The notes beneath the pieces were generated by a model. That model was given only the letters and a program-made list of their open reading frames with translations. It did not search any database and was not told the origin of the DNA. DNA of 64,000 bases, taken from NCBI GenBank assembly GCA_027257055.1, contig JAPVLO010000044.1:1364001-1428000 (forward strand), written 5' to 3'. The position numbers and the translations under genes are program-made. Below are positions 1 to 10,750 of the stretch, piece by piece; within the stretch, counting starts at the first letter, position 1, and every line of letters begins with the position of its first letter. Origin of the DNA: Cephalopachus bancanus. Its lineage: Eukaryota > Chordata > Mammalia > Primates > Tarsiidae.

Positions 1-1199
1 CACTGGATGTGGGAGAAGTGGCATGACCCATATAAGGAGAAAGAAAGTATGAGAACAGGTGAGCCTCCTGTCATTGCAGGATCTTAAAGCCAATTAGTCA
101 ATGCAATGTCATCATTCTAGGGGGTGCCATTAGCACACAGCTAGGTGACCCAGGCTCTTTCTTTCCATTTAAATGGTATCCTTCATTAGAAGAGAGGCCT
201 TGCTTCTGCAAAATTTAAATGTTGACTAGTGCCCTTTAGAGCAATGAATGGGTTGTGCAGATCCTTTCCCCTGACAGCTCCACAATTAGCGGTATGGTCT
301 TCTCCATCAAATTCTGTATAATCATTTTGTTACAGGAGTTTAAGCTCCATCATTTACTCATGTCTGCATTTCCTGGCACCGAGCTCCAAGCAATGCTTAT
401 AATGTACTCTCGACCATATTTGTAAAATGAATGAATGGATGAACAAGTGAAGGATCTATAATGTAGAAAATGTCAGTTTGGACTGTTGTGCAAACAAGAC
501 TCAGTTTCTTTTGGATTAGGAGTAGCTTTGTTAAGCAACTGCCTAGTTCTCTTTGTATAATTGGCCTTATTGACCTTAAAGACTGACCCGAAAATATGCT
601 CAGTAGATACATACATAAATACATAGACACATAGATGATACATACATACATACACTAATAGACAGACAGATATACATTCTTTGACACTCCCTGTTAAACC
701 CAAGATATTTTAAAATGATGTATTCAGAATTGTACATTGAAGGTAAGATATTCTGTTCCACTCCTCCACTAACCATTTTGGAAGCTGAGATCTCAGACTT
801 CTCCACAGTTTAGGTCCCTGGTTAAATGAACAGGCCTATTCAATCAAAAAAATATCAAGCTGGCTGTGTTGACTGCTTGAGTATCGACTTGGACAAACTA
901 GCTGTGAGTTTAAACATAACTTCAATGGCTTTCCTTTCTGCTGAATGTACCTAAGCAACACATGGCATATTTAGAGTGTGATGCGATGGTGTTCATACAC
1001 ATTTCATTTTTATTATTTTGCTTGAAAAAAAAGCTTAGGTAATGTAATTTGAAGGAAAATATTCCTAATTTGTTTCTATAAGGTAGAGGTGGAGTTTTAC
1101 AGGATAAAAATTAAACATTTCAAAGGCATATATTGCTTTAGGTTATGTATAACAACTTTTAACTTATGTGCCATCCTTCTTGGACACAGTAGCCCTTTA
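1..1199. other. Unique non-coding sequence with a short CATA-rich repeat
   Basis: I see no gene or recognisable interspersed repeat here. A degenerate tetranucleotide tract (ATAC/ATAG units) lies at about 603-675. The overlapping open frames of 68-84 codons on the minus strand are products of that tract and show no domain. Confidence 0.6.
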
Positions 1200-1345
1200 T
1201 TTAATATTTGTAAATTAATGCCTCTCCTTCCCTAATACCAACTATGGGTTACAGGAGGACAGGTACTAAGTCTTCTTCATTCACCCACAACTCTTTGCAC
1301 ACAATAGCTGATCAACAAGGGATTATTACGTGCAACAATTGCTGC
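1200..1345 (+). repeat. L2-like LINE fragment (candidate)
   Basis: The order 'acaggaggacaggtac', 'tcttcttcattcacccacaa' and 'cacacaatagctgatcaaca' follows the L2 3'-end pattern (amount/time statement, then 'cacatagtaggtgctcaa'). It is very diverged, so this is recognition by pattern only. Confidence 0.45.
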
Positions 1346-1371
1346 TGGCATTTATTCACTATTTAAACTAA

Positions 1372-1592
1372 CAAGGATCAGCAAACTACAACCCAAGGGC
1401 CAAATCTGGCCCACTACCTGTCCTTGTAAATAAAGTTTTATTGGAACATAGCCACGTTCATTTGTTTACATATTGTCTGTAGCTGACTCCAAACTAAAAT
1501 GGCAGTTAAGTAGCTGTGACAGAAACCACATGGTGCACAAAGCCTTAATTATTTTTTATCTGGTGCTTTCCAGAAAAGTTTGCTGACTTCTC
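1372..1592. mobile_element. Non-autonomous hAT-Charlie DNA transposon remnant
   Basis: The left end reads 'atcagcaaactacaaccc' with 'ccaaatctggccc'. The interior has 'aaataaagttttattggaac' and the right end 'gaaaagtttgctgactt'. The two ends are inverted relatives of the CAGNGGTNGGCAAAC terminus of MER5/Charlie-type elements, and this abundant mammalian repeat is unmistakable in its interior. I am not certain of the exact Repbase name. Confidence 0.8.
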
Positions 1593-1599
1593 CTTTAAG

Positions 1600-1775
1600 A
1601 CATGCTAGGCATTTTGCGGACTCGTGGGGGATCATTCCTTTCCATTTTCACTGCAATCCTAAGTGATATGTACTGTTATTATCCCCATTTTATGGATAAG
1701 GAACAGACAGGAGAAGGCACAGCGCAGTGGAGCAGGAAGCAGCCCCGAGTTAGATGTGATGTCAGAGCCCACACA
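1600..1775 (-). repeat. MIR SINE fragment, minus strand
   Basis: 'tgttattatccccatttta' followed by 'ggataaggaacagacaggag' is the reverse complement of the MIR core (cctcatctgtaaaatggggataataa). The 5' half also carries 'actgcaatcctaagtgat', matching the usual 'aacaaccctatgaggt' position. The open frame over this stretch is therefore not a gene. Confidence 0.75.
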
Positions 1776-2429
1776 CTCCACCACTGCCCTGCCTGCCTCC
1801 GCTACCTTTGTCTTTAGTGTTAGGAAGTGCTAGGTTAATCACTGGTGATGGATGGCAGGGTGATTCTTTCCCATCCTCTCAAACTCAACATGAACAGCGC
1901 CAGTTATCTGGTGGGGGAGGGGTAGCTGGGAGGGGTGACTGCCAGAAAGCAGCGTCTCTGGAAGGACCAGAAGAGGGAAGGAACCTGTCTACCTTCCCAG
2001 CCTGCCTGGAATGCCCAGACAGTGAGCAGAGCCTATCAGCCTCAGCTATCAGCCTTCCAGGTGGGTGTACACAGAGGTTCTGTGTCAAGGTGTGAGCTCT
2101 CAGGCAACATGGGAGGCCAGCGAGACATATTTGCTGTCACCCTGGCTCTATAAACACAAGAGAAGGATGCTTGCTGGCTTCATCCTAGGACTCTCCCTGT
2201 TGGGCAGCAGTCTCCTGTAGAGAAACCATTTGCTCCTCCAAATCTGGGATGGAAAACTTTTACCTCCTACCAAGACTGGTGCCCCTCAGTCTGCAGAGGC
2301 TGGGGGGTGGGGTGGAAATTTTAACTTAAGTCAGTAAAAACAGGGACAAGGAGGCTAGCAAGAAAACAGCTGTAATGTGACCGGAGGACTTCTTTCATTT
2401 AAAAAAAATTTTTAAAAACCTCTCTGCTA
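1776..2429. other. Unique non-coding sequence, moderately GC-rich
   Basis: No repeat is recognised. The three overlapping frames of 67-95 codons on both strands have no domain, signal or consistent codon bias. A G-rich run (GGCTGGGGGGTGGGGTGG) at about 2299-2316 could form a G-quadruplex-like structure. Confidence 0.55.
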
Positions 2430-2660
2430 ATGACTTGGTGATTTTCACAGTAGTAAATGTGCTGACTTAAAAAATCCGTGGGAGGTCAATAATTTTCCCT
2501 CTGCCTGTCACTGTGCTGATTGTGGTTCTGATGCACCTTAATTACAGTACCTACAGGTGGAGCATTGTACAGTGTTTACATTAATCAGAATAGATTTACT
2601 GAGGAAAATAACACTGCCAGCTTCCTCAGATTCATGCTCTTATCAGACAACAACTGGGCT
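2430..2660. promoter_or_regulatory. Candidate conserved non-coding element
   Basis: This repeat-free stretch is dense in homeodomain, bHLH and GATA-type words: 'cttaattacagt', 'acaggtggag', 'attaatcag' and 'tcttatcaga'. The word composition resembles deeply conserved developmental enhancers. Conservation itself cannot be seen from one sequence. Confidence 0.35.
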
Positions 2661-2827
2661 GGCCAGCCTGGAGGTTAGTGCCGGGGCTTGGAGCTGAGAC
2701 TCCAACCTCACAGCAACAGACGGTCTCAGAGTATTTTCATCTTAAACTGGTGTGCTGGTGCTTAAATAATGAATCAACAGAAAGTTCTAAAACTGCATTT
2801 TCAGGATTTTCAGATCAAAAGAGGAAA

Positions 2828-2896
2828 GTGTGAGTGTGAGTGTGTGTGTGTGTGTATGTGTGCATGTGAGTGAAGAGAGAGAGAGAGAGAGAGAGC
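2828..2896. repeat. Compound (GT)n-(GA)n microsatellite
   Basis: An interrupted GT tract with TGAG/TATG/TGCATG variants is followed directly by about 11 GA units. The same GT-then-GA order recurs at 10621-10744. Confidence 0.97.
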
Positions 2897-3254
2897 GCTG
2901 CAAGGGGAGAGAAAAGCAAAGACAGAAATGGTGTGATTATTAGAGGATTATCTTTCCGTTATCTGTAGCCACAGAGAACAAGAAAAACACAGGTAACTTA
3001 AGGGCACACATTGCACCCCAAGTATTATTTTTACACAAGGAAGAAGAGGAAAAGAGAAACTCCACTGGGAAACTAAAGGAGGTACATGCAGCTGTCTAAA
3101 TGGGGTTTGGGGGGCAGGGTAGGTTTTGCTGTTTGGTTGATGTTTTTCATTTCATTTCTCGTTTGCTTCTTACATGAGGATTTACTGTAAACTGGATTAG
3201 AAGACAGACTGGCAGCCTCCATTCCTCCAGAAGGCCAATGTTGGTCAGTAGCAA
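2897..3254. other. Unique non-coding sequence
   Basis: I see no gene or recognised repeat. A G-rich run (GGGGTTTGGGGGGCAGGG) sits at about 3102-3119. Confidence 0.55.
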
Positions 3255-3428
3255 CAATTGTCAGCTCTTTACTTAACCTCTGTTCTTTACATCCTCATCC
3301 ACAAAATGGGCTTAATAGTATTACTTGCCTCATAAGCTCATGGTGAGGGTTTATTGAGATAATATGCATAAAGTACGCACAATAGTGCCTGACACATAGT
3401 AGGTGCTCAGCTAAAGTTACCTATTAAT
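3255..3428 (+). repeat. MIR SINE, plus strand
   Basis: The MIR order is clear: 'cttaacctctgttc', 'catcctcatccacaaaatgg', 'gcctcataag', 'tattgagataatatgcataa', then 'gcctgacacatagtaggtgc'. About 170 bp of the roughly 260-bp element remains. Confidence 0.9.
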
Positions 3429-3439
3429 AACAAAAGTCA

Positions 3440-3648
3440 TTGAGAATGTGGACTTTTAGAGTAAGATTAGCTTCCAGCCCTGTCTCTACCAGTTAATAGC
3501 AATGTGATGCTACTCAAGTTTCAAAACCTTTCTAAACCCCAGTTTACCTCCAGTAGAGTTAACAGTACCCATTAATGAGGATTAAAGGTGAAGTAATTTG
3601 TACATAGTCAGCCCTCATAGTATTGGTGATTGTTATTAGCAAATGTGG
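3440..3648 (+). repeat. Second MIR SINE, plus strand
   Basis: 'gtggacttttagagtaagat', 'ctctaccagttaatagcaat', 'accccagtttacctccagt', 'taatgaggattaaaggtg' and 'catagtcagccctcatag' follow the MIR consensus from near its start to its tail. It lies directly behind the MIR at 3255, in the same orientation. Confidence 0.8.
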
Positions 3649-4954
3649 GAGTTTTCTAATTTTTAAGAAAGGGATACGGTCCTAAATGTCTGCCTGGTCA
3701 AGTTGTAATGTCACTACTTTCTTCTCAAGGTGGTACTTAATTCTTCAGTCATTAAATAGTCAACACTCTTTCCAGCAGGCTGTGCCTAAGTTTTTGGTTA
3801 AATCTTGATTTGGCTAACAGCATCCTGAGAGTCAAGTACCCATCCCAGAAAAGGAGCTTACTAAACCGTGGCATGTCCCTGAGAGGGAAAGACCTGGGAT
3901 GCTCCAAGGATGAAGCAGAGCCATAATAAAACCTATCAACGGAAACAATCCACAGAGCATTGCAGAGTTAGGTCCTTGAATTGGTCTCACTTAAGAAATG
4001 GACAAAGTCCTTGAGTTTTTCATATTTTTGAAAGAATTCATCCACTCGTGTTTGGGAGTCTTATCATTACCATGAGCAGGAATCTGGTCTCCTCAGCAGC
4101 CACCACCTCCAGCACTAAAGCTCCTGGCTCAAGACCTAAGTAAAGGTGGCCTGTGATTCTCCAGCACACCTGGTATGCCCTTGGTTGACCTTCACCCTTG
4201 CTAAAAGGCCACTAATGGCTAAAAAAAAATGTCAAAAGAAAAAAGAGACGAAAGGAGAGAGGAGGGAGGGAAATGTCACTCTTCTATCTCTGCCTAGCAT
4301 TATTCACTTTTTTTTTTCTTTTCATTCATTAGAAAAATGTGAACCCCAAGTGTGAAACGAGACAGTTCCCAGACAGAACAAGTTTTGGCTGTCTTTTGCC
4401 AGGACACTCCTTCCTTCTGCCGCCCCTCACTTCAGCCTTCCCTCACCAATCATAACGTGCCTGTGGAAGGCTCCTGGAGATCCACTGTTGGGCTAGGCCC
4501 TTGGATCTAACTCTAGAAGGTTAGAGCCTTCAGCCTGTTACTTTTTTCCCCTCTGACCCAGTTAGAGCCGCCAGGAGGAGTCGCTCAGCTTGGGGCAAGG
4601 GGATGGGGCAGAGGCAGGGAGAAAGGATTTGGTGTAAATGCAGTCCCTGCCTCACCCCATCCCTTTTAGCCATTTGCAATTATATTGTTACATTTCAGTG
4701 CTTGCAGCCCAGACTGACCTTTCTTTATGTTACAACTAGTTTTATTAGCACCTTGTCTTTTCCTTCCTCAGGGTGAAGTTTTGTAATTTGGTTTTGATGG
4801 CCAGATTGCTTCAGGGAGCACAGGTAGCTATGGCACTACCCTAGGCATGGTGGGTACTTACTCAAGACTTAGATGCAATTCTTGCTGCTACATTCCAATT
4901 GGAACTTAAAAAACAAATGACGTTAACAGAGTCAATTTCTGAGTTTTAGAAACC
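3649..4954. other. Unique non-coding sequence with a purine tract
   Basis: No gene is seen. A strongly purine-biased run (A-rich, then GGAGAGAGGAGGGAGGG-type) occupies about 4219-4272. The 69-codon frame over it is low-complexity lysine/glutamate and is not credible. Confidence 0.55.
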
Positions 4955-5075
4955 CAGTGTTTTATAATCACAACAGATCTGAGAGGTTCATAAAGAATTA
5001 GCCCCTCTGTTTAAAAACAAGGAAAGCGAAGCTGAGATGTAACAAGGGGCATGACCAAGATCACTTGTTCACAGT
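4955..5075 (-). repeat. MIR fragment, minus strand
   Basis: 'ttaaaaacaaggaaagcgaa', 'gctgagatgtaacaaggggc' and 'atgaccaagatcac' are the reverse complement of the MIR centre (cccattttacagatgaggaaactgag...ttgcccaaggtcac). Confidence 0.65.
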
Positions 5076-5624
5076 GTCACCAAAATATAAGGACATATTT
5101 TTGCCTTGAGGCCAGGATTCAGAATAACAGTTTGCCACCCAACTCAAACACATTCCCAAGATACATAGCTAATGTAAATTTGTGAAATGATACATATTAG
5201 AATATTTTATGATTAAGTACTTAGTCTTTTTGTCCAGATACATAGTACCCTACCCACAAAAATAGCTTTAGACCTTTTGCTTTAATAGGGAGAAAGGGAT
5301 CACTGCCTACTCTTTGCTTGTACGTAAGTGTGTGCTAAGTGTTTGGAATCACTTGGTAGGACAAAGTCCTTTAGACAATCATGAACAACTGACGTAGCAA
5401 AGGAACATGTAAGATTCTTGTCGAGAAAAGGGTCTCTAGGCAGAGATTCACTTGGGCAGGAAAGTTTATAAGTTATAAACTAGTGACTTTCCAAATGAGT
5501 GGTATTTTACTTTATGTTTTTTGAGGCATGTGTGAATTATTTTGAAATGATTGTATAAGAAACTGGCTTTATTATGTGAGTTCACCTGGCATCTTGGACC
5601 TCAATCCGCTATTGTGGGAAGAGC
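5076..5624. other. Unique non-coding sequence
   Basis: AT-rich, with no frame or repeat I can name. Confidence 0.5.
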
Positions 5625-5795
5625 AAAGTTTGTGTGGTTGGTCTAGAGAACCAAAATCTAATTTCTAGACCTGATTCCTGGCCCTGGTTCTGCCTCTCAT
5701 CAGCTAGGTAACTGGGCAAATTACCTTGCCTCTGTCAATTTTAGTTTCCTGTCTAAAGATTCGTACTACAGGGTCTGTAATAGGAGGCCAGATTT
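5625..5795 (+). repeat. MIR SINE, plus strand
   Basis: 'cctgattcctggccctggtt', 'ctgcctctcatcagctaggt', 'aactgggcaaattaccttgc' and 'tcaattttagtttcctgtct' match the MIR tRNA-related/core junction. Confidence 0.8.
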
Positions 5796-6044
5796 AGAAA
5801 AAAAGAAAAGAAACAGGCTGAAAGAGAGAGGAAGGAAGGGAACAAAGTCTCAAAACCAAACCAAAACAATACACAGGCGTTCAGTTAAGTTTGAATATCA
5901 GATAAACATGGAACATTATTTTTCTGAAATTCAAATTTAGCAGGGTATTTTATATTTTCTGGCAACCCTAGTCTCCAAAGTTCTTTAGCCCTTAACAATT
6001 CAAATTCTATAATGAACTTATCTGATGTATTTGTTTCTAAAAGC

Positions 6045-6075
<31 letters not shown>

Positions 6076-7329
6076 GCAATCCCCTTGAAAACACTCACCA
6101 GCAGTTTTCTAGTCTGCAAAAGGGCGGCTCACAGCATTAGAGGAACACTGTTAGAAAACTCCCTTGAGAGGCAGCCCTTAGGAAAACATCACCCCTTCCT
6201 GATGACATAGGACCCTCCCATGTTGTTCTCAGAACCAGACCTCTTTGTGGGCTAGGTAGCTCTGTCCTTGAAACTGCCGCAGTGGCAGGCAGTGTTGCAC
6301 TGAATGCCCTAGAGAAAGCCTAGTGAAGAAAGATCACCTTCAGTCCCTTCCACACACAGAGACAACTGCAATGAACCCCTGTTCCAAGTCACCCTGCACT
6401 GAGGACCAGAAAATCCTCACAAGAGACGCTTAAACAAACCAGCCTTAAGTGGAAACCAGGAGTGGCTTTGGCCTCCCCCTCCTCCCTAAGTAAAATGGAG
6501 ACGGCATTCAATTCCCTGTGATTGTACAGGTGAGGTAAAAGTGGGGGGACAGAGAAAGGTAGAGAGAAGAAAGGATGGGAGATACAGGAAGTCAGTATTG
6601 CAGTCAGTTAGCAAAAGGCCCAGTAGCCAGAAGTGGGATGAAAATACTAAGATTTCCAACAACCTTAAAAAATAATTGCAGATAACGCTTTATCCTGTGT
6701 TATACTAAGGTCCCTCTCTGAAGAATAATGACCACCTCTTCCAGTCCATTTACTTTGGGTCTTTTGCAGTCTGTCAGAGATGAGTTCCTCGGAGCCTGGG
6801 ACCACATTCAAAGCTGTGTGGACGCATGCTCAAGTGTTGATTGCATTTCCACAGTCCTCAGATGCTGCCCTTGAGAGGGGCTGTCCCTCCACGCATTCCT
6901 GGAATGGATGGGCAAACAGAGCCCCTGTGTCTCCAAAAAGTACTTCCGAATCCCCCCACTACTGCCACCACCACCCCGCCAGGAAATGAATTAACCTGGA
7001 CACCCAGACAGCCTCCATTAACCATCTCACCTCCACCACCTCCACTCCAGAAGGAAGCACGCGGAGCCCGAGCGGGAAGAGAATATGGTTAGGATACAAT
7101 GTTTTACAGACTGAAAAAAGGAGGAGAAACAACTCTTTGCTTTAGATGCAAATAAACTCAACTTCACCTTTAAAGCTGAAAACCTGTGCCCTTGGCAAGA
7201 CATTTGGGGACTGTTCCAGAGGTATTAATCTTCCTCCGTTTACATGTTAAATAGGTCTTTGGAAACGGTTTCTCCAGCACTGTTTTTTCTCTCCAGCACA
7301 ATCTCTCTTTCTTTTTTTAGTACAGTCAG
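5796..7329. other. Unique non-coding sequence with a (GA)n tract
   Basis: A pure GA microsatellite of about 13 units lies at 6049-6075. Otherwise no repeat is recognised. The short frames here include a CCACCACC-rich stretch at 6955-7045 that gives proline/threonine-rich peptides in several frames, so it is composition rather than coding. Confidence 0.55.
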
Positions 7330-7515
7330 AACTCCCCAGCAGCGGGAAGCCCTAGGGGACAACGTGGAGAAAGCAGCACGTGTGCATTTCAGAACCATCC
7401 CCGGGGCTGTGGGGAACTGTTTGGGCGGCCGGGCCGGCCAGCCAGCAGATGGCGCTGTGTCGCACGTTATGGACCCTCGTGTGCCCGGCTGGCGCTGGGA
7501 AGGAGACAGACTGCT
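7330..7515. promoter_or_regulatory. CpG-dense patch (small CpG-island-like segment)
   Basis: About 13 CpG dinucleotides fall within some 160 bases (cagcgggaag, aacgtgg, cacgtg, cccggggc, gggcggccgggccggcc, ggcgctg, gtcgcacgtt and others), in a window otherwise poor in CpG outside SINEs. An E-box CACGTG lies near 7378. It may be an insulator core or an unannotated transcription start. The 112-codon plus-strand frame 7244-7582 covers it but shows no domain. Confidence 0.55.
7442..7455 (+). promoter_or_regulatory. Consensus CTCF binding motif
   Basis: CCAGCAGATGGCGC matches every position of the CTCF core CCASYAGRKGGCRS. It sits inside the CpG-dense patch. CTCF is the main vertebrate insulator and loop-anchor protein, and motif orientation (plus here) predicts the direction of looping. 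Occupancy is inference. Confidence 0.65.
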
Positions 7516-9469
7516 CAAAGTTTCTAGTGCCATTCCTGGACTGAAACAAATGTTTGTGGAATTAAGTAGTGATTTCCTTTAGTCTGCGCCACTCTTACTG
7601 GCTGTGTTTTCAGGCCTAGATGTTAACATATGCCACATATTGCTTTTTTTTTCGGGGGAAATCAGGGGTTTCTTAGCACTCTTAGCCTCATCCTAACTGT
7701 TATGCCAACTAGCAAAAGTGCTGACTTTTCTGATAAAATAACTCATAAAACTTCCATATTAAGAGCTAACATGGTTTGGAAGACAAAGAAGTGCTGAGAA
7801 ATGTAAGTAAACAGAGCACCTAAGTTTTGGGGGTTTTGTGGGGTTTGTTTGTTTGGTTTTTTTTTTTTTTTTTGTTTTTTTCTTCTTCTTTCTTTCTTTC
7901 TTTCTTTCTAAATAAACAAAAAAGATTGGGGGGATTCTTTTACCAGGCTCAAAAATCATGCATGTAAGTGAGCAAGCAGAGATTCAAGGCCTTCTTGGAA
8001 AAAGTGTCGCTGGCTACTGGGGTGGAGGGGGGAGAAGGATTTGCATTACGTGATTGCTGGAAACACTTAGGTGTGATGATCATAAATGTATAACTGTGGA
8101 GAAAATTTAGGAAACATAGGGGTACCCAAGTCACAGGCAGAAGGTCATGGGTTTTCAGGACCAAGTTAAACAACAATGGGTTAAGGGTGATAGGAATTGC
8201 CAGTGTGATGGCTTCACCATGCCAAGTAACTCCATTAGTTAGGACTCAGTATGTATTTAATGTTGCCATAAAATCCGGCCTCTCAAAGTAAACAAGGCAA
8301 GTCTGTGTGCATCTCCGACAAGATGTATGCAGCTTTGCTTGGGATAATGGATTTGACATGAGTAAAAACAGTGGGGATTAAATGGACCCAGCACGGATAA
8401 ATATGACTAATTGTCATCTCCTCCTATCAGTGTAAACATCTCTAGCTCGGCAGACTAGGAAGAGATGGAGGAGCTGCGGTTTTTTGGGCTATTAGTCACT
8501 GCAGAATTGGTTCATAACCGATTGATAAAGCAGGGATGGAAGAAAGCCTTGAGGGTTTCCTTATACATGGGGGTGAAAGTAGCCTTTTAGAATTTCCAAC
8601 CATTTTATTGCTCAAATTGAACTGTGTGTCACGTCCTGTAGTAAGTGCACAGCTGTTCTCTCATGTGCAGGGTAACTTTGGGCTTCTTTTTCTTAAATGT
8701 TGGTTAAACTTTTCAAACTGGCAGAACCACCCAAGCATCTTTCACAGAAAAGAACAGGATTTGAAATCTTGTCTTAGACTTGTTAAAAGAAAGTTTCCAG
8801 CAAGAGACTCAGTGATTGCTTCTCTTGTATACATAAAGGCAATATTTAACTCTCCTGACCTATTTTACTATTTTATTTTGTAAATCAAGAACTATTGGTG
8901 TGTACTGAAATACATACTTTCAAAGAAATATTCTTAGACTTTGAAACTTAGTCATTTGAAACAATAATTATATTTAAGATGATTAAATAATATGTTGAGG
9001 TATATTCATTTACTAACATGGCTTTTAACATTTGATTCTGTTTTTTCTTTCACCTGTTTTCATTTATTAAGATAAAGTTCAAAGACATTTTTCTTACCAA
9101 ATGTCATTTATTATATCAACATTTGCTGTTCATACCATGAATATTGTTAACATAGTGAAATGAAACTTTAGTTTTGTGAATAACAGCAATATTTAAGCCT
9201 TACCAAATATTACAAACATTGCAAATTCTATCTGTAATATACAGAAGCTGATTTTGGTTCAAAACTTAGAGCTGTCTTTCAAACAGAGCCACATTAAATT
9301 TAAAATTAGTCAAGAATTACAGTTTGCTATGAAGAATGTCTCCACCTCCAATATGAGCAAATGTCATCAAAGTGAAAGGGGAAAAAAAGAAAAGAAAAGA
9401 AAAGATGTGATTGTTTTGACACAAGTGAGAGAAGCTTAGTGTCGCTTCATTTTTAACCTCATTTCAAAT
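7516..9469. other. Unique non-coding sequence with a T/TTTC tract
   Basis: A T-rich then TTTC-repeat tract lies at about 7856-7912, and an AAAAG repeat at about 9380-9405. The 115-codon frame 8536-8883 has no signal peptide, domain or family resemblance. The area around 8400-8470 is rich in TAATT/ATCAG words. Confidence 0.5.
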
Positions 9470-9640
9470 TATCTTTTAACCACCCTGATATTTCTGCATG
9501 GAGATAATCACATCTCATCAGCCTTCTCAAAATCCGGCAGTTACATACCCAGAGCTAATGCTTCTTGCTAAATCATATTGCTAAACAAATTGTCACAGCT
9601 CCTGCAGCTGACTGATGGAATTAGCTTTGCTGGACAGTCT
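9470..9640. promoter_or_regulatory. Candidate conserved non-coding element
   Basis: This repeat-free block has 'ggagataatcac', 'agctaatgc', 'aaatcatattgctaaac', 'cctgcagctgactg' and 'ggaattagctttg': clustered homeodomain/TALE-like and E-box words. Composition only. Confidence 0.3.
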
Positions 9641-10620
9641 TTTTTTTTTTTCCCCCCATCATTCAGTTTTATTTTACTTCCTTGGGTAGTTTTAATCTTA
9701 CATAAGGTGTGTGATTGCTCTTCCTAAAAAGGTAGGACATGAGTTTTAAAAATGTAAAAGCAAATCTGTCCCAAAGATGATAAAGACAGAGACCTGTTGA
9801 AAAGCTCCTGGGAAAATCAGCACATTGATTCACACCCACATTTCATAGAAGAAAAGCCTTCTCAGGAAAAGCCATGAAATGTGGGACTTCAGGAGAAGAA
9901 AAGTTACCCTGGTTTAAACACACACAATCAATTACTCCTAACATCATTCAGGAATTCACATATCACTGAGGTTTAACAAACACAATGAGGAAATGGAGCT
10001 TATTTATTTTAGCAGTTTTGCATCTGCAGATGTAAAATCAAAAGCTCCCTGCTTAACATTTGAAAAACTAGTATGTAAATGACTGACTGCCTTATCTCGA
10101 CACAATTTGCCTTAACTTCAGTTCTTCTGCTCCACCATTTAATTTGTATGGTTTCCAAGTCAGAGTGACTATCATCTATTAGACCCTGTGGTGGTGACGG
10201 AGGGCAGGGTGCTGTTGTATTCGAGTTAATAAAGCAGAAACACAAGCCTAATTACTGGGGAGATAAGCCATGCTGGCAGGGGTTCCGTCCTCCAAGTCTG
10301 GAGCTATCTGCACCCAGACATTTTGGAGTGAGCCTGTACCACAGGGACAGACAGAGACAGCAGCCAGTGGGGTGCGTCTGTTTTCATATTAGCGATGCTG
10401 ATAAATTTCAGGAATCACCTTCCCCAGAGGATGGGGTGGGAAACTGCATCTACGAGGAAACAAGTGTGTGTTCATTAATCAAATGAGATAATGGGGGGCA
10501 AAGGTGCCTCATAACTGCAAGGGGCAAAACAAATAGAAAGTGGCGTTTTTGCTACAAGGGCATGTATGCGTATTTAAATATAGCCTGTGTACACATGCAT
10601 TAAATAGCTCCAGGTTAAGT
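9641..10620. other. Unique non-coding sequence
   Basis: No gene or repeat is recognised. It continues with enhancer-like AT words (e.g. 'gagttaataaagc', 'tattagcgatgctgataaat'). Confidence 0.5.
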
Positions 10621-10649
10621 GTATGTGTGTGTGTGTGTGTGTGTGTGTA

Positions 10650-10698
<49 letters not shown>

Positions 10699-10704
10699 GA
10701 GAGT

Positions 10705-10744
<40 letters not shown>
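10621..10744. repeat. Long compound (GT)n-(GA)n microsatellite
   Basis: About 35 bases of GT/TATG repeat pass directly into about 90 bases of GA with GGGA and GAGTGAGT interruptions. The 129-codon minus-strand frame over it is a serine/leucine/histidine low-complexity read-through of this repeat. Confidence 0.97.

Positions 10745-10750
<6 letters not shown>

Noticed and set aside
2299..2316. G-quadruplex motif
   Set aside because: G runs are present but only three tracts of three or more are cleanly separated; noted in the feature list but not claimed.
4560..4582. CTCF-like word GCCGCCAGGAGGAG
   Set aside because: It fits only part of the CTCF core (lacks the GGC after the GG) and has no CpG-rich context, unlike the site at 7442.
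7244..7582. 112-codon plus-strand frame over the CpG-dense patch
   Set aside because: Its length is compatible with CpG-related loss of stops. It has no domain, signal peptide or splice context, and three minus-strand frames of similar length overlap it.
8536..8883. 115-codon plus-strand frame outside recognised repeats
   Set aside because: No domain, no coding-like composition and no nearby splice or promoter evidence.
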